Shown here: positions 27,171-37,655 of the stretch, in pieces
Numbering within the stretch: the stretch's first letter is position 1
Layout of the letters: every line of letters begins with the position of its first letter
DNA from: Cytobacillus dafuensis
Lineage (GTDB): Bacteria; Bacillota; Bacilli; Bacillales; Cytobacillaceae
Reading direction: 5' to 3'
Length of the DNA stretch: 64,000 nucleotides
Assembly: GCF_007995155.1 (NCBI RefSeq)
Contig: NZ_CP042593.1
Span: forward strand, 4,852,070 to 4,916,069
Notes under the pieces: generated by a model
Seen by the model: only the letters and a program-made list of their open reading frames with translations
What the model was told of the DNA's origin: nothing
The model's database searches: none
Program-made: the position numbers and the translations under genes

Positions 27171-28485
27171 GGTTTTGCCCTCCTTCTATATCATCCATCG
27201 ATAATTTATTCCATGTATGATTGTATCGATAATACCAGGAAGGCTCTAAGTAGATGATCCTTGCATTTTTCTCCATGGTGTATCCCACTACAAGATCCTC
27301 TACGTTATCCATGTTATATCCTTCCGATTCCAAAAACTGTATGACTTCCTCCCCAGAGCTTAACGTCGTGTCTGACGCTTCCATCTCTAAACCGATCGAA
27401 AAATTACCGCGTAAATACTTATAGATTTCATTTGGACCCCATGTTAGGCTAATTTCAGAAATGCCGCTGCCTTCGCTAAAAATAGGATACCCTTTGTCGT
27501 CATAAAGGCGGAAAAGCACTTGGTGATCCAGTTCATCCATGGATACAAATTGATAATTATAATCATCTGTCCAGCCGCCATGCTCATTAATGAAATCAAT
27601 GCTTCTTTTTAAAAGATTATTAGAAATAAAAGAACTCTCATTGTTTTCAACAGGATTGATATAGGAAAGGGTGCTTTCATCATAATTCACACGCATTATG
27701 CTTGATCCGTTCGTATATTCTTCTCCCGAGGTTGGATCATTTTTCTGAACGACACTTGGGTTTTTAAATAAGGCATTCATAAATTTCTCAGAATCTAAGG
27801 GTGTTGATAAATATTGATAGCGCTGCATTTTCGTCTCTTCCACAGGCAAGAATAGAACTCGATCATTTGCAATCTTATAAGGGAAATACTTTGCAAAGTT
27901 TAGACTGTATTCGGCATTTTTAAAGAAGCTATTCTTGAAGTTATGCACGAACGATGCTGGTACATGACTTCTGTAAACTTCCTCATTTTCTGTAGAAACA
28001 AAATAGACAAAGCCATGATCCTTCTGTACTTCTTCTAGATTGATGACAATTCGATCGAAAGAGAATTCAGGGATCTTTTTTTCCTTCGTATTAATAATGG
28101 TTCGAAAAAATTCAAATGGAATCGAATCAGGAAATAGAATAACCGCATTCCCAGGATTATGGATGAAAGAAGAATAATTTTTTATTTGACTTGAAATATT
28201 GACAAAATCTGAAAAATTCCATCTGCTAATCTCTGCCATTACTTTTTCTATTTCATTTGGATCGATCGTCCCATAATGCCTGTCTTTATCATAATGGTAA
28301 TAAATCCGATCCGGTTTAATAATTTCTTTTGCTTCTTTCTTCGCACTAATTTCTACTTCCTGAACCGTTTTTGCTTTTTCCATAATTTCATAATTTGGCT
28401 GGTACGTCCAAATGCTCCATGTTAAAAGCACACTAAAGCCTACTAAAATGACTAATATGAGTGATTTAATATTTTCATAAGTCAT
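27157..28485 (-). CDS. walH: WalH (YycH), regulator of WalK
   Basis: A 442-aa bitopic membrane protein with one N-terminal helix (IKSLILVILVGFSVLLTWSI) and an extracytoplasmic domain, as in YycH. It partners YycI to control WalK. The frame also offers a TTG at 28491, but ATG 28485 forms an ATGA overlap with the walK stop, the usual coupling arrangement, and is preferred. Sequence conservation in this family is low, so position in the operon is an important part of the call. Confidence 0.92.
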   Translation of the reverse strand: MTYENIKSLILVILVGFSVLLTWSIWTYQPNYEIMEKAKTVQEVEISAKKEAKEIIKPDRIYYHYDKDRHYGTIDPNEIEKVMAEISRWNFSDFVNISSQIKNYSSFIHNPGNAVILFPDSIPFEFFRTIINTKEKKIPEFSFDRIVINLEEVQKDHGFVYFVSTENEEVYRSHVPASFVHNFKNSFFKNAEYSLNFAKYFPYKIANDRVLFLPVEETKMQRYQYLSTPLDSEKFMNALFKNPSVVQKNDPTSGEEYTNGSSIMRVNYDESTLSYINPVENNESSFISNNLLKRSIDFINEHGGWTDDYNYQFVSMDELDHQVLFRLYDDKGYPIFSEGSGISEISLTWGPNEIYKYLRGNFSIGLEMEASDTTLSSGEEVIQFLESEGYNMDNVEDLVVGYTMEKNARIIYLEPSWYYRYNHTWNKLSMDDIEGGQNRGLE

Positions 28486-30311
28486 TCCCAATCATCCTCT
28501 TCAGTACGAAGGTAAGGCAGGCTGAAAGAAATGGTCGTCCCTTTTCCTTCCTTGCTCGTTGCCCATATTTCACCGCCATGTGCTTCCACCATTTCCTTAG
28601 CAATGGCAAGCCCAAGACCAGTACCGCCTAGCTTCCTCGTTCTTGCTTTATCCACTCGGTAAAAACGCTCAAAGATTTTATTAATATTGTTTTTCGGTAT
28701 CCCTACTCCTTGGTCAGAAACACCGATCACGACGATATCATTCTTCTCTTCAAGACGGAACGTAATTTTGCCGCCTTCTGGGGAGTACTTCAAGGCATTC
28801 GAAATAATGTTATCAATGACTTGAGTAAGCTTGTCTCCATCGATTTCAACGAATGCTGAATGAGTAGGAAGCTTGCGCTCAAATGTGACATTCTGTTGTT
28901 TTGAAAGTTCAAAGCGGTCAATAATTCGATTATAGAAAGAGATAATATCGATCCATTCTTTATTAAGCTTGTAATCCCTACTATCCATTTTCGAAAGCTG
29001 CAGCAGATCATTAACAAGACGAATCATCCGCTCGGTTTCAGTCTGAGTAACTTCAAGAAATTTTGGAGCAATCTCATCATCCTGCCATGCTCCTTCTGCG
29101 AGTGCCTCTAAATAACTTCTCATTGTTGTTAATGGCGTTCTTAGCTCATGGGAAACATTCGCAACGAATTCTCGACGCTCCATATCAATTTTTTCCTGCT
29201 CAGTTATGTCATGGAGGACGGCAATAAGTCCATTAACAAATCCAGTTTCTTTTTGAATCACAGATACATTTGCCCGTAATATTAACGTGTTTGCTGGCTT
29301 GCTGAAATCTAAAATAACGGAGTCGGGTTCAGAGAGCAATTCTTCAAACGTGTAATCCTCGTCAAGACCAAGCAGAGACACAATCGGTATTGACAATACT
29401 GTTTCACGTGAAACATTCAGCATCTCAGCAGCCGGCTCATTGATCAAAATAACCCTGCCTTTACGATCTGTTGCAATCACACCATCTGTCATGTGCGAAA
29501 GGACAGATGACAGCTTGCGCCGCTCCCCTTCCGTTGTCGCTTGTGCCTCCTGCAATTTCTTCGTTAAATTATTAAAGGTCATCGCTAATTGACCTATTTC
29601 ATCATTTCCGTACACTTTAACCTTCCGTGAGAAATTCCCCTTTGCCATGGCAAGGGCTTGCCTTCTCATATCTGACATCGGACGGGTAATGGTTTGAGCA
29701 AGTAGAACACCTAAAATAGCTGTAATGGCAAGGGCTATCGCTGTTCCAGAAATGAAAATATTATTAATCTGCTTCATTTGATCATATACATTTTCAATTT
29801 TTGCAACGAGATAAATCGCACCCTTCACTTCCCCATTTATCTTAATGGGTGTGACAAGAACCCAAATTCTATTGCCGGTATTACGGTCGATCAAATCCTC
29901 CGTTACTGGCTGAGCTGTAGCAATCGTCATCCTTACTAAATTATCCGTGGTTCGTTGACCTACGAGGCCTTGATTATCAGGGTCTGAGGTACCAAGAATT
30001 TTTAACGTATCGGCTTCAATTACTTGAACTTCCTTAATATCCTCAGAATAATAATCCCTCAGTAATTTATATACGTCCTCCTCAAGAGACGGGTCTTCAT
30101 CTGGCACTCGCACCTTCATCATCTGTTCCTCTAGATAATAAGCGAGCAAATTCACCCGATCTTGGATGGTTGTCTTAAAATTATCTTTAAGCGTAAATTC
30201 TAATTGCCTAACAAAGTATACACCAATAATCTGCATAGCAATTAAAATAAGCAGCACATAGATAATGACAAATTTTAGGTGAATAGAACGAAAAAAACCA
30301 ACTTTTTTCAT
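28482..30311 (-). CDS. walK: Sensor histidine kinase WalK
   Basis: A 609-aa kinase of the essential WalRK system that controls autolysins and wall growth. Order: TM1 (about 12-32), extracytoplasmic PAS-like domain, TM2 (about 183-203), HAMP (ITRPMSDMRRQALAMAKGNF), PAS (VIATDRKGRVILINEPAAEM), HisKA with FVANVSHELRTPLTTMRSYL (phospho-His), and the ATPase domain with NALKYSPEGG, DQGVGIPK and GTGLGLAIAKEM. It overlaps walH and follows walR by 9 bp. A perfect parS site lies within the PAS-coding region at 29400-29415. Confidence 0.97.
   Translation of the reverse strand: MKKVGFFRSIHLKFVIIYVLLILIAMQIIGVYFVRQLEFTLKDNFKTTIQDRVNLLAYYLEEQMMKVRVPDEDPSLEEDVYKLLRDYYSEDIKEVQVIEADTLKILGTSDPDNQGLVGQRTTDNLVRMTIATAQPVTEDLIDRNTGNRIWVLVTPIKINGEVKGAIYLVAKIENVYDQMKQINNIFISGTAIALAITAILGVLLAQTITRPMSDMRRQALAMAKGNFSRKVKVYGNDEIGQLAMTFNNLTKKLQEAQATTEGERRKLSSVLSHMTDGVIATDRKGRVILINEPAAEMLNVSRETVLSIPIVSLLGLDEDYTFEELLSEPDSVILDFSKPANTLILRANVSVIQKETGFVNGLIAVLHDITEQEKIDMERREFVANVSHELRTPLTTMRSYLEALAEGAWQDDEIAPKFLEVTQTETERMIRLVNDLLQLSKMDSRDYKLNKEWIDIISFYNRIIDRFELSKQQNVTFERKLPTHSAFVEIDGDKLTQVIDNIISNALKYSPEGGKITFRLEEKNDIVVIGVSDQGVGIPKNNINKIFERFYRVDKARTRKLGGTGLGLAIAKEMVEAHGGEIWATSKEGKGTTISFSLPYLRTEEDDWE
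29400..29415. promoter_or_regulatory. parS site inside walK
   Basis: TGTTTCACGTGAAACA, the perfect 16-bp ParB-binding palindrome, embedded in coding sequence. Confidence 0.93.
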
Positions 30312-30320
30312 TGAATGTCC

Positions 30321-31031
30321 TTACTCCTGTTCAGGATTTCTTAAATAATACCCAACTCCCCTTCTCGTGACGATCCATGTGGGATGACTTGGGTTATCCT
30401 CTATTTTTTCACGAAGGCGTCTGACCGTTACATCGACTGTACGAACATCTCCGTAATAATCGTAGCCCCATACAGTTTGAAGCAGATGCTCCCGTGTCAT
30501 CACTTGGCCAATATGCTTAGCCAAGTAATGGAGTAGCTCAAACTCACGATGAGTCAGCTCAATCGATTCCCCACGCTTGGAAACAATATAGGCATCAGGA
30601 TGAATGATCAAGGAGCCAACCGTAATTTCGTTTGTTTCCTCCTCCTCAGCTGTATTTGCAGTAATTTGAGAGTGTCGCCTTAAATTAGCCTTAATTCGAG
30701 CAATGAGCTCTCTCGTGCTAAATGGCTTCGTCACATAATCATCGGCACCAAGCTCTAGCCCAATGACTTTATCAATCTCTGAATCCTTTGCCGTCAGCAT
30801 AATGATCGGCATATCATATTTTTTCCTTACTTCACGGCAAACCTCAATTCCGTCTCTTTGCGGAAGCATTATATCAAGCAGAATCAAATCTGGCTTAATT
30901 TCTTCTACCTTCTCTAGCGCATCATTTCCATCGTACGAACAGAACACTTCAAAGCCTTCTTTTTTCAAGTTAAATTGCAAAATATCCGCAATTGGCTTCT
31001 CATCATCTACTACTAGAATTTTTCTTTCCAT
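30321..31031 (-). CDS. walR: Response regulator WalR
   Basis: A 236-aa OmpR/PhoB-type regulator, essential in most Firmicutes. The receiver domain shows [12 protein letters not shown], the phospho-accepting Asp in [10 protein letters not shown] (about 53), MLTAKD and YVTKPF; the DNA-binding winged helix has [16 protein letters not shown] and [12 protein letters not shown]. It binds TGTWAH-N5-TGTWAH sites before cell-wall hydrolase genes. AAAAGGAG precedes ATG 31031. First gene of walRKHIJ. Confidence 0.97.
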   Translation of the reverse strand: MERKILVVDDEKPIADILQFNLKKEGFEVFCSYDGNDALEKVEEIKPDLILLDIMLPQRDGIEVCREVRKKYDMPIIMLTAKDSEIDKVIGLELGADDYVTKPFSTRELIARIKANLRRHSQITANTAEEEETNEITVGSLIIHPDAYIVSKRGESIELTHREFELLHYLAKHIGQVMTREHLLQTVWGYDYYGDVRTVDVTVRRLREKIEDNPSHPTWIVTRRGVGYYLRNPEQE

Positions 31032-31190
31032 AGGTTTCTCCTTTTCAAATATATTAATTTATTTGGATCTATTAGATTTTCGTTTTATCCATGTATGTTC
31101 TCAATTTTACTTTAACATGTTATAAATGTGAATTCATCTATTTTAGATGGCAGAGCCTTCAATAAGTCAAGGTAAATTTAGGGATTGCTT

Positions 31191-31229
31191 TGAAAAAGAA
31201 AAGCCTCTAGTTCCGAAACTAGAGACTTG
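31191..31229 (-). terminator. Terminator of the M23 peptidase gene
   Basis: On the minus strand AAGTCTCTAGTTTCGGAACT with its complementary arm AGTTCGAGGCTT-like strand, followed by CTTTTCTTTTTC; the paired arms are CTCTAGTTTC / GAACTAGAG. It separates the peptidase gene from walR. Confidence 0.8.
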
Positions 31230-31241
31230 GATGGTTAAAAA

Positions 31242-32717
31242 TTAGCGAATATAATCTAATGGATTTTGTAGGCTTCCATTTTTATAAAGTTCAAAGTGTA
31301 GATGGACACCTGTTGAATTTCCTGTAGATCCCATAACCCCAATTTTAGAACCCTTTGATACGACCTGGCCTGGATTCACACTTATTGATGCAAGATGAGC
31401 GTAAATGGTACGGTAGCCATTTTGATGGTCGATGACAATTTTATTTCCGAAGCTGCCATCATAGCCTGCAGAAACAACGACCCCATTATCAGCTGCTTTA
31501 ATTGTACGATCACTCGGCCTTGCAATATCGAGTCCTTTATGCATTCTTCCCCAACGATATCCAACATCGCTTGAAATATATCCGCCACCTGTTGGCCATA
31601 TAAAGTTGCCATCACCTCGAGACGGAATAACCTTCGTCCCTTTTAGAACAATATGTTTAACTGGCTGTTGAAGAACTTCTTCTTTTGATAATTTCTTCGT
31701 AATGACTTGTCCATTTTGTTCAGAAATGCGATAGGTTGCTGCACGCACCCCATCTTTCCCTTCTTGCTTTACTTTTGTATCGCCTTTAAACATAGATTCA
31801 GTTTCTTCTACTTCTTTTTCAAATGGCATGACTTCTTTAGTAAAGTATTCCTTGTCAACAATAACTTGAACAAATGGTTTTAAAACCGTCACATTCAATT
31901 CCTGGTCAATTTGCAGAGTTGATTCCTCTGTTAATCCAGGGTTAATAGATAGAAGCTGTTTCGTAGTTAGATTATGAGCTTGGGCAATTCCACCAAGCAC
32001 ATCCCCTTCTTTTACTTTATACTTAACTTCTTCTAATGAGCCTTTTTCGAGAAGCTTGACCGCATTTTCAACAGACATAATTTTAGCTGGTTCAATTTTT
32101 TCATCGAAAGTTGAAACTTCTTCAGACAGTCGAACGTCTAAAATACGAGATTCATTTTCCTTTAACGGTGGTAATGTAGCCGTATCAGCGGCTTTTTTTG
32201 CCTCTACTGCTTTCAATTCAGCCTCTGAAACATATTTCAATTTAAGCTGATCAAGAACTTCCTTTGCCTTATCTTTATTTTCAACATAGGCAACCGGCTT
32301 TCCACCAATAACTAGAGCTGTAGCATCTGCTTGTACATTAATTTCCTTCACAATCTCTTCGGCTACTTGTGAATTATTTGCTACAGAGTTAGCATGGAAT
32401 ACTTGCTCTGGAATGAAAGACACTTCTGAATTCAATGATAGATTCAAATTCTGATAAAGAGATTGCTCCTCTTCTACCTTCTGGTCTATTAAGCTTTCAA
32501 TTTTGCTTTTATCTGTAACGGTGCCTATATATTGATCATCTACATAAACATAATAGACAGTTGTTAGATTTTCGGTACTAGCATGAGCAGAAGCACCCGC
32601 AGCAAATGTGATCCCAGCTATAGCAATAGACGTAATTGCAATCTTTTTTAATGCGAATTTAAAATTTTTATATGTATGATTTTTTATTTTTGTAAAGTTA
32701 TTAGATGAATCTTGCAT
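31242..32717 (-). CDS. Secreted LysM-G5-M23 peptidoglycan endopeptidase
   Basis: A 491-aa exported protein. A long N-region and hydrophobic segment (IAITSIAIAGITFAAGASAH) form the signal peptide. A LysM (YKVKEGDVLGGIAQAHNLTT) covers about 233-277, a G5-like domain about 280-360, and an M23 metallopeptidase the C-terminus: GYRWGRMHKGLDIARPSD supplies the first His and Asp, and GVHLHFELYKNG the last His. It cuts peptide cross-links in the wall. It lies next to walR, and a WalR-box-like sequence lies about 135-150 bp upstream, so control by WalRK is plausible. Confidence 0.92.
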   Translation of the reverse strand: MQDSSNNFTKIKNHTYKNFKFALKKIAITSIAIAGITFAAGASAHASTENLTTVYYVYVDDQYIGTVTDKSKIESLIDQKVEEEQSLYQNLNLSLNSEVSFIPEQVFHANSVANNSQVAEEIVKEINVQADATALVIGGKPVAYVENKDKAKEVLDQLKLKYVSEAELKAVEAKKAADTATLPPLKENESRILDVRLSEEVSTFDEKIEPAKIMSVENAVKLLEKGSLEEVKYKVKEGDVLGGIAQAHNLTTKQLLSINPGLTEESTLQIDQELNVTVLKPFVQVIVDKEYFTKEVMPFEKEVEETESMFKGDTKVKQEGKDGVRAATYRISEQNGQVITKKLSKEEVLQQPVKHIVLKGTKVIPSRGDGNFIWPTGGGYISSDVGYRWGRMHKGLDIARPSDRTIKAADNGVVVSAGYDGSFGNKIVIDHQNGYRTIYAHLASISVNPGQVVSKGSKIGVMGSTGNSTGVHLHFELYKNGSLQNPLDYIR

Positions 32718-32851
32718 TGTTACATCCTCCTAGACTACGGCAACAAATACACTTTCATATAGTGCTATGTAACTATTTTTTAATTCAAGAAAAATTTGAC
32801 ACTTCTATATTCTACCATAAATCGATTCCAATTGACTAGTAGACTTGATAA

Positions 32852-32868
32852 TGTAACAGAAATGTATA
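32852..32868 (+). promoter_or_regulatory. Possible WalR box upstream of the M23 gene
   Basis: TGTAAC-N5-TGTATA matches TGTWAH-N5-TGTWAH at 11 of 12 fixed positions. It is in the orientation opposite to the gene and about 135 bp from the start, so the case is weak. Confidence 0.3.
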
Positions 32869-33059
32869 ATTGATGACAATTTATTACCATTTTTCCAAAA
32901 AAACAATGCCGTTATTTGTCAGAAAAAAGAAGAATAATAGTAAATTAATCCTAATACTATTGGGTTTATAAGGTTTTTTTGGGACGGAGATTGTAGAGAA
33001 GATTGTAAAGTAGAGAGAAAGCTGACTATGAAAAACTATTAGATCTATTACATTTTTGT

Positions 33060-33100
33060 AACAAAAAGGAGTATGAATTTTATCATACTCCTTTTTGTTT
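33060..33100 (-). terminator. Terminator of the tRNA cluster
   Basis: Perfect stem AAAAAGGAGTATGA / TCATACTCCTTTTT, with a short loop and T-rich tail on both strands. Confidence 0.88.
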
Positions 33101-33111
33101 GCGTTATTTGA

Positions 33112-33184
33112 TGGCTCAGGACGGAATCGAACCGCCGACACAAGGATTTTCAGTCCTTTGCTCTACCGACTGAGCTACTGAGCC
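33112..33184 (-). tRNA. tRNA-Phe (anticodon GAA)
   Basis: On the minus strand the acceptor GGCTCAG pairs with CTGAGCC plus discriminator A; D arm GCTCAGTCGGTAGAGC; anticodon loop CTGAAAA; T arm GCGGTTCGATTCCGT. CCA is not encoded. Confidence 0.96.
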
Positions 33185-33312
33185 AATATAATATTGTTTC
33201 CTAAATGATGTTTGTAGTCGTACTGTGCTTCAAATCTCTGCGTGATTTGTCGCAGATTGCTACAGCTTGCTATTCGGGGAGGTTATGCTTTGGACTGCAA
33301 TCTTTCGCAATC

Positions 33313-33339
33313 CTCTACCGACTGAGCTACTGAGCCAAT
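33313..33339 (-). pseudogene. tRNA-Phe 5'-half fragment
   Basis: 27 bp identical to 33161-33187, that is the acceptor 5' strand and D arm of tRNA-Phe plus two flanking bases. The rest of the tRNA is absent; unrelated sequence follows. A non-functional partial duplication between tRNA-Phe and tRNA-Glu. Confidence 0.85.
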
Positions 33340-33406
33340 TATGTATATTATGACCAATCAGCAAGGAGGCCGTCCTTGCCAGCCGCTTACTGATTTGTCA
33401 TTGCCA

Positions 33407-33478
33407 TGACCCGTACGGGATTCGAACCCGTGTTACCGCCGTGAAAGGGCGGTGTCTTAACCGCTTGACCAACGGGCC
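33407..33478 (-). tRNA. tRNA-Glu (anticodon TTC)
   Basis: On the minus strand GGCCCGT pairs with ACGGGTC plus A; anticodon stem CCGCC/GGCGG with loop CTTTCAC; T arm CGGGTTCGAATCCCG. CCA is not encoded. Confidence 0.96.
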
Positions 33479-33486
33479 TAAAAAAA

Positions 33487-33562
33487 TGGTGAGCCATGAA
33501 GGACTCGAACCTTCGACCCTCTGATTAAAAGTCAGATGCTCTACCGACTGAGCTAATGGCTC
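33487..33562 (-). tRNA. tRNA-Lys (anticodon TTT)
   Basis: On the minus strand GAGCCAT pairs with ATGGCTC; D arm AGCTCAGTCGGTAGAGC; anticodon loop CTTTTAA; T arm with GGTTCGAGTCC. Encodes its CCA. First gene of the cluster. Confidence 0.96.
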
Positions 33563-33837
33563 GTATACTTTTATGACGACGCTTTTTATATTATCATAGA
33601 GTTATATAAGAGTGCAATGCCTTTTTAAAAAATAAATTAATAACAATTAATAAGAGTAGGGCATCTCATTTGAATGTCCTATTTTCTTTTTGACCTTGTA
33701 TTCTCATTTTCCACCAAATAATTTTTTACCAGACATGTAGGTTAGCATTCAACTTGTATCCATAATTAAGAGGTAGAGAGATATTTTCATCATGCACGGT
33801 ATCTTTTTTTTCTAATTTATGGGTAGGATTTGGCATT

Positions 33838-33953
33838 ATTTGTGACTGAAATCTCCCCTTTTTTTCTTCACGGAAACGATTATTCTTTATTTGTGACCGA
33901 TTTCTCTCTTTTTTCTTTTTCACAGGAACGATTAATCCTTATTCGGAAACGAT
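33838..33953. repeat. Tandem repeat of about 51 bp, two units plus a partial third
   Basis: Units begin at 33838, 33889 and 33941. Each contains ATTTGTGACYGA, a pyrimidine-rich stretch, then GGAACGATTA or GGAAACGATTA and ATYCTT. The rest of the 33563-33993 gap holds no supported gene; the frames there are products of the repeat and of A/T-rich sequence. Confidence 0.75.
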
Positions 33954-33993
33954 CAAACTTTAAGCATAGATCAACATTTACAAAGAATAAAAA

Positions 33994-34037
33994 TAAAACC
34001 GCAGTGCATATTCTCTTTTGAATTGCACTGCGGTTTT
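33994..34037 (-). terminator. Terminator of purA
   Basis: Perfect stem AAAACCGCAGTGCA / TGCACTGCGGTTTT. The minus-strand tail continues T-rich. Confidence 0.88.
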
Positions 34038-34071
34038 GCTCTATGAACAGCTTTTTTTCAATTTATCCCTC

Positions 34072-35424
<1,353 letters not shown>

Positions 35425-35482
35425 CTATTTCATGCATCACCACAATAAGTGGTGTTTTCTTATATCCATTTCAAACATTCTC

Positions 35483-35512
35483 ATTTTATCAATTTATACA
35501 ACCAAAAGTCAA
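35483..35512 (-). promoter_or_regulatory. Predicted sigma-A promoter of purA
   Basis: On the minus strand TTGACT, 18 bp, TAAAAT, located directly downstream of the PurBox pair. Confidence 0.55.
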
Positions 35513-35513
35513 C

Positions 35514-35560
35514 AAAACACGAACATTTCCAATGAAAATATGAAAATTTGTTCGTAAATA
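35514..35560 (-). promoter_or_regulatory. Predicted PurR operator (two inverted PurBoxes) of purA
   Basis: AAACACGAACATTT and, inverted, AAATTTGTTCGTAAAT, each with the conserved CGAAC core, about 16 bp apart. The first is nearly identical to a B. subtilis pur-operon PurBox as I remember it. Confidence 0.7.
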
Positions 35561-35572
35561 TTCCAAATTATG

Positions 35573-35607
35573 AAAATAAAAAAAGAACTAGCTATTAAAC
35601 TAGTTCT
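35573..35607 (-). terminator. Terminator of dnaB
   Basis: AGAACTAG / CTAGTTCT stem with an 8-nt loop begins at the stop codon and is followed by TTTTTTTATTTT on the minus strand. Confidence 0.85.
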
Positions 35608-36972
35608 CTACGCACCAGGAGGAACAGCAGAATCATCAAACCGTCTCTCTAAGTTTACGAATTTATTATATTCTTTAGCGAATGCAAGCGATACAGTACC
35701 AACAGGACCATTACGCTGCTTAGCAATGATGATCTCAATAATATTTTTATTCTCTGATTCTTTGTCATAATAATCATCACGATATAAAAATGCAACGATA
35801 TCAGCGTCCTGCTCAATACTTCCCGATTCACGAATATCTGACATCATTGGCCTTTTATCCTGACGCTGCTCCACTCCACGGGAAAGCTGAGAAAGAGCAA
35901 TGACCGGAATCTGTAATTCACGAGCCAATTGTTTTAATGAACGTGAAATTTCCGATACTTCCTGCTGACGATTTTCTCCTGACCGCCCACTTCCGAGAAT
36001 TAGCTGTAGATAGTCGATTAAAATCATACCCAGACCATGCTCCTGTTTTAAGCGGCGGCATTTCGAACGGATTTCCGTAATCCGTACACCTGGTGTATCA
36101 TCAATAAAAATACCGGCATTTGAAAGACTGCCCATCGCCATTGTCAGCTTACCCCAATCTTCGTCTGTAAGCGAACCTGTCCGGAGTCTTTGTGCATCAA
36201 TATTTCCTTCCGCACAGAGCATCCTCATAACAAGCTGCTCTGCACCCATTTCAAGACTGAAAATCGCGACATTTTCTCCTGTCTTTGTGGCAACATTTTG
36301 AGCAATATTTAAGGCAAAGGCTGTTTTACCGACGGAAGGACGGGCGCCGACAATAATCAAATCATTGCGCTGGAAGCCCGCTGTCATTTTATCAAGCTCC
36401 GTAAATCCTGTTGGAATTCCGGTAATATCGCCCTTGCGGTTATGCATGATTTCGATATTATCGTAGGTGCGAACAAGTACATCCTTAATATTATGAAAGG
36501 CTCCTGCATTTTTACGTTGAGCCACTTCTAGGATACTCTTTTCCGCTTCACCTAAAAGAGCCTCAACCTCATCCTCACGAGCATATCCATCTTGAGCAAT
36601 CCCTGTTGCAGTACGGATAAGTCTGCGCAGCAAAGATTTTTCCTCAACAATTTTTGCGTAATATTCGATATTCGCAGCTGTCGGAACAGACCCAGCCAGC
36701 TCACTTAAATAACTAACGCCGCCAGTGTCCTCCAGAAGCTTTGCTGCTCCAAGCTCCTCCGTAACTGTAATTAAATCTACCGCTTTCCCTTCATCATTCA
36801 GCTTTAACATGACGTTAAAGATCTTTTGGTGGGCTGCGCGGTAAAAATCCTCAGGAATCAATATTTCAGAAGCTAAAGTGAGGGAAGATGGCTCAAGAAA
36901 TATAGCACCAAGAACCGCCTGCTCCGCTTCCAAATTCTGCGGTGGAAGGCGATCAGCTAACAATTCACTCAT
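35608..36972 (-). CDS. dnaB: Replicative DNA helicase (DnaB; B. subtilis DnaC)
   Basis: A 454-aa hexameric helicase that unwinds DNA at the replication fork. The frame extends to 37035, but AAGGAGG precedes ATG 36972 (MSELLADRLPPQNLEAEQAV). The N-terminal DnaB domain holds NLEAEQAVLGAIF; the RecA-like motor has IVGARPSVGKTAFALNIA (Walker A, about 206), LEMGAEQL, LILIDYLQLI (Walker B) and RESGSIEQDADIVAFLYRDD. The upstream gap holds small palindromic repeats. Confidence 0.97.
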   Translation of the reverse strand: MSELLADRLPPQNLEAEQAVLGAIFLEPSSLTLASEILIPEDFYRAAHQKIFNVMLKLNDEGKAVDLITVTEELGAAKLLEDTGGVSYLSELAGSVPTAANIEYYAKIVEEKSLLRRLIRTATGIAQDGYAREDEVEALLGEAEKSILEVAQRKNAGAFHNIKDVLVRTYDNIEIMHNRKGDITGIPTGFTELDKMTAGFQRNDLIIVGARPSVGKTAFALNIAQNVATKTGENVAIFSLEMGAEQLVMRMLCAEGNIDAQRLRTGSLTDEDWGKLTMAMGSLSNAGIFIDDTPGVRITEIRSKCRRLKQEHGLGMILIDYLQLILGSGRSGENRQQEVSEISRSLKQLARELQIPVIALSQLSRGVEQRQDKRPMMSDIRESGSIEQDADIVAFLYRDDYYDKESENKNIIEIIIAKQRNGPVGTVSLAFAKEYNKFVNLERRFDDSAVPPGA

Positions 36973-37030
36973 CTTATTAACCTCCTTATTAGAAATGCAG
37001 AAGCGCCTAATGGAACATCGACTAAGGACC

Positions 37031-37072
37031 GCCACGTCCTGTGGCGAACATCGACGTCAGCACATCCTGTAC
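37031..37072. repeat. Paired mini-hairpins with ACGTCCTGT loop, copy 1
   Basis: GCC-ACGTCCTGT-GGC at 37031-37045 followed after 15 bp by a second element CACATCCTGTAC. Related pairs are at 55091-55133 and 60605-60650. Confidence 0.6.
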
Positions 37073-37121
37073 AAGTAATCTATTCATGTTGGTAGCTTTC
37101 ACCAATAATTAATAAGCTTAG

Positions 37122-37157
37122 AAAAAAAGTGACCAGCGAGAACCGATCACATTTTTT
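37122..37157 (-). terminator. Probable terminator of rplI
   Basis: Imperfect stem AAAAAAAGTGA / TCACATTTTTT with an irregular 14-nt interior, about 50 bp after the rplI stop. Confidence 0.5.
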
Positions 37158-37205
37158 CATGCTATTTCATTCTATCATGTTTATTTGGAAATGGAACTTC
37201 CAAAT

Positions 37206-37655
37206 TTAGTTTGCTTCTTTTACATGGACATTTAATGTAGATGTTACTTCTGAGTGAAGCTTAACAGGAACCTTTGTATAGCCTAATGAACGGATTGCAT
37301 CAGGCAGTTCAATTTTTCGTTTATCAATTTTTATATTGTGAGCCTTTTGGAGCTCCTCCGCAATTTGCTTACTCGTAATAGAACCGAATAAACGACCGCC
37401 TTCTCCAGCTTTTGTTGAGAATTCTAATGTAATTTTATCCATTTTTTCCTTTAGTTTCTTCGCATCAGCAAGCTCTTCTGCAGCAAGCTTTTCTTCTTTT
37501 TTCTTTTGAGCATTTAATGTGCTAACATTTGCCTGATTTGCTTCTACGGCTAGGCCCTGTTTAACAAGAAAGTTTTGTGCATAGCCATCTGCTACATTTT
37601 TCACTTCGCCTTTTTTTCCTTTTCCTTTAACATCTTTTAAGAAAATAACCTTCAT
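37206..37655 (-). CDS. rplI: 50S ribosomal protein bL9
   Basis: A 149-aa ribosomal protein that binds domain V of 23S rRNA. The N-terminal domain has [20 protein letters not shown] and the signature [13 protein letters not shown]; a long connecting helix (about 40-75) leads to the C-terminal domain with [21 protein letters not shown] 37655 overlaps the gdpP stop (ATGA), so translation is coupled. Confidence 0.97.
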   Translation of the reverse strand: MKVIFLKDVKGKGKKGEVKNVADGYAQNFLVKQGLAVEANQANVSTLNAQKKKEEKLAAEELADAKKLKEKMDKITLEFSTKAGEGGRLFGSITSKQIAEELQKAHNIKIDKRKIELPDAIRSLGYTKVPVKLHSEVTSTLNVHVKEAN

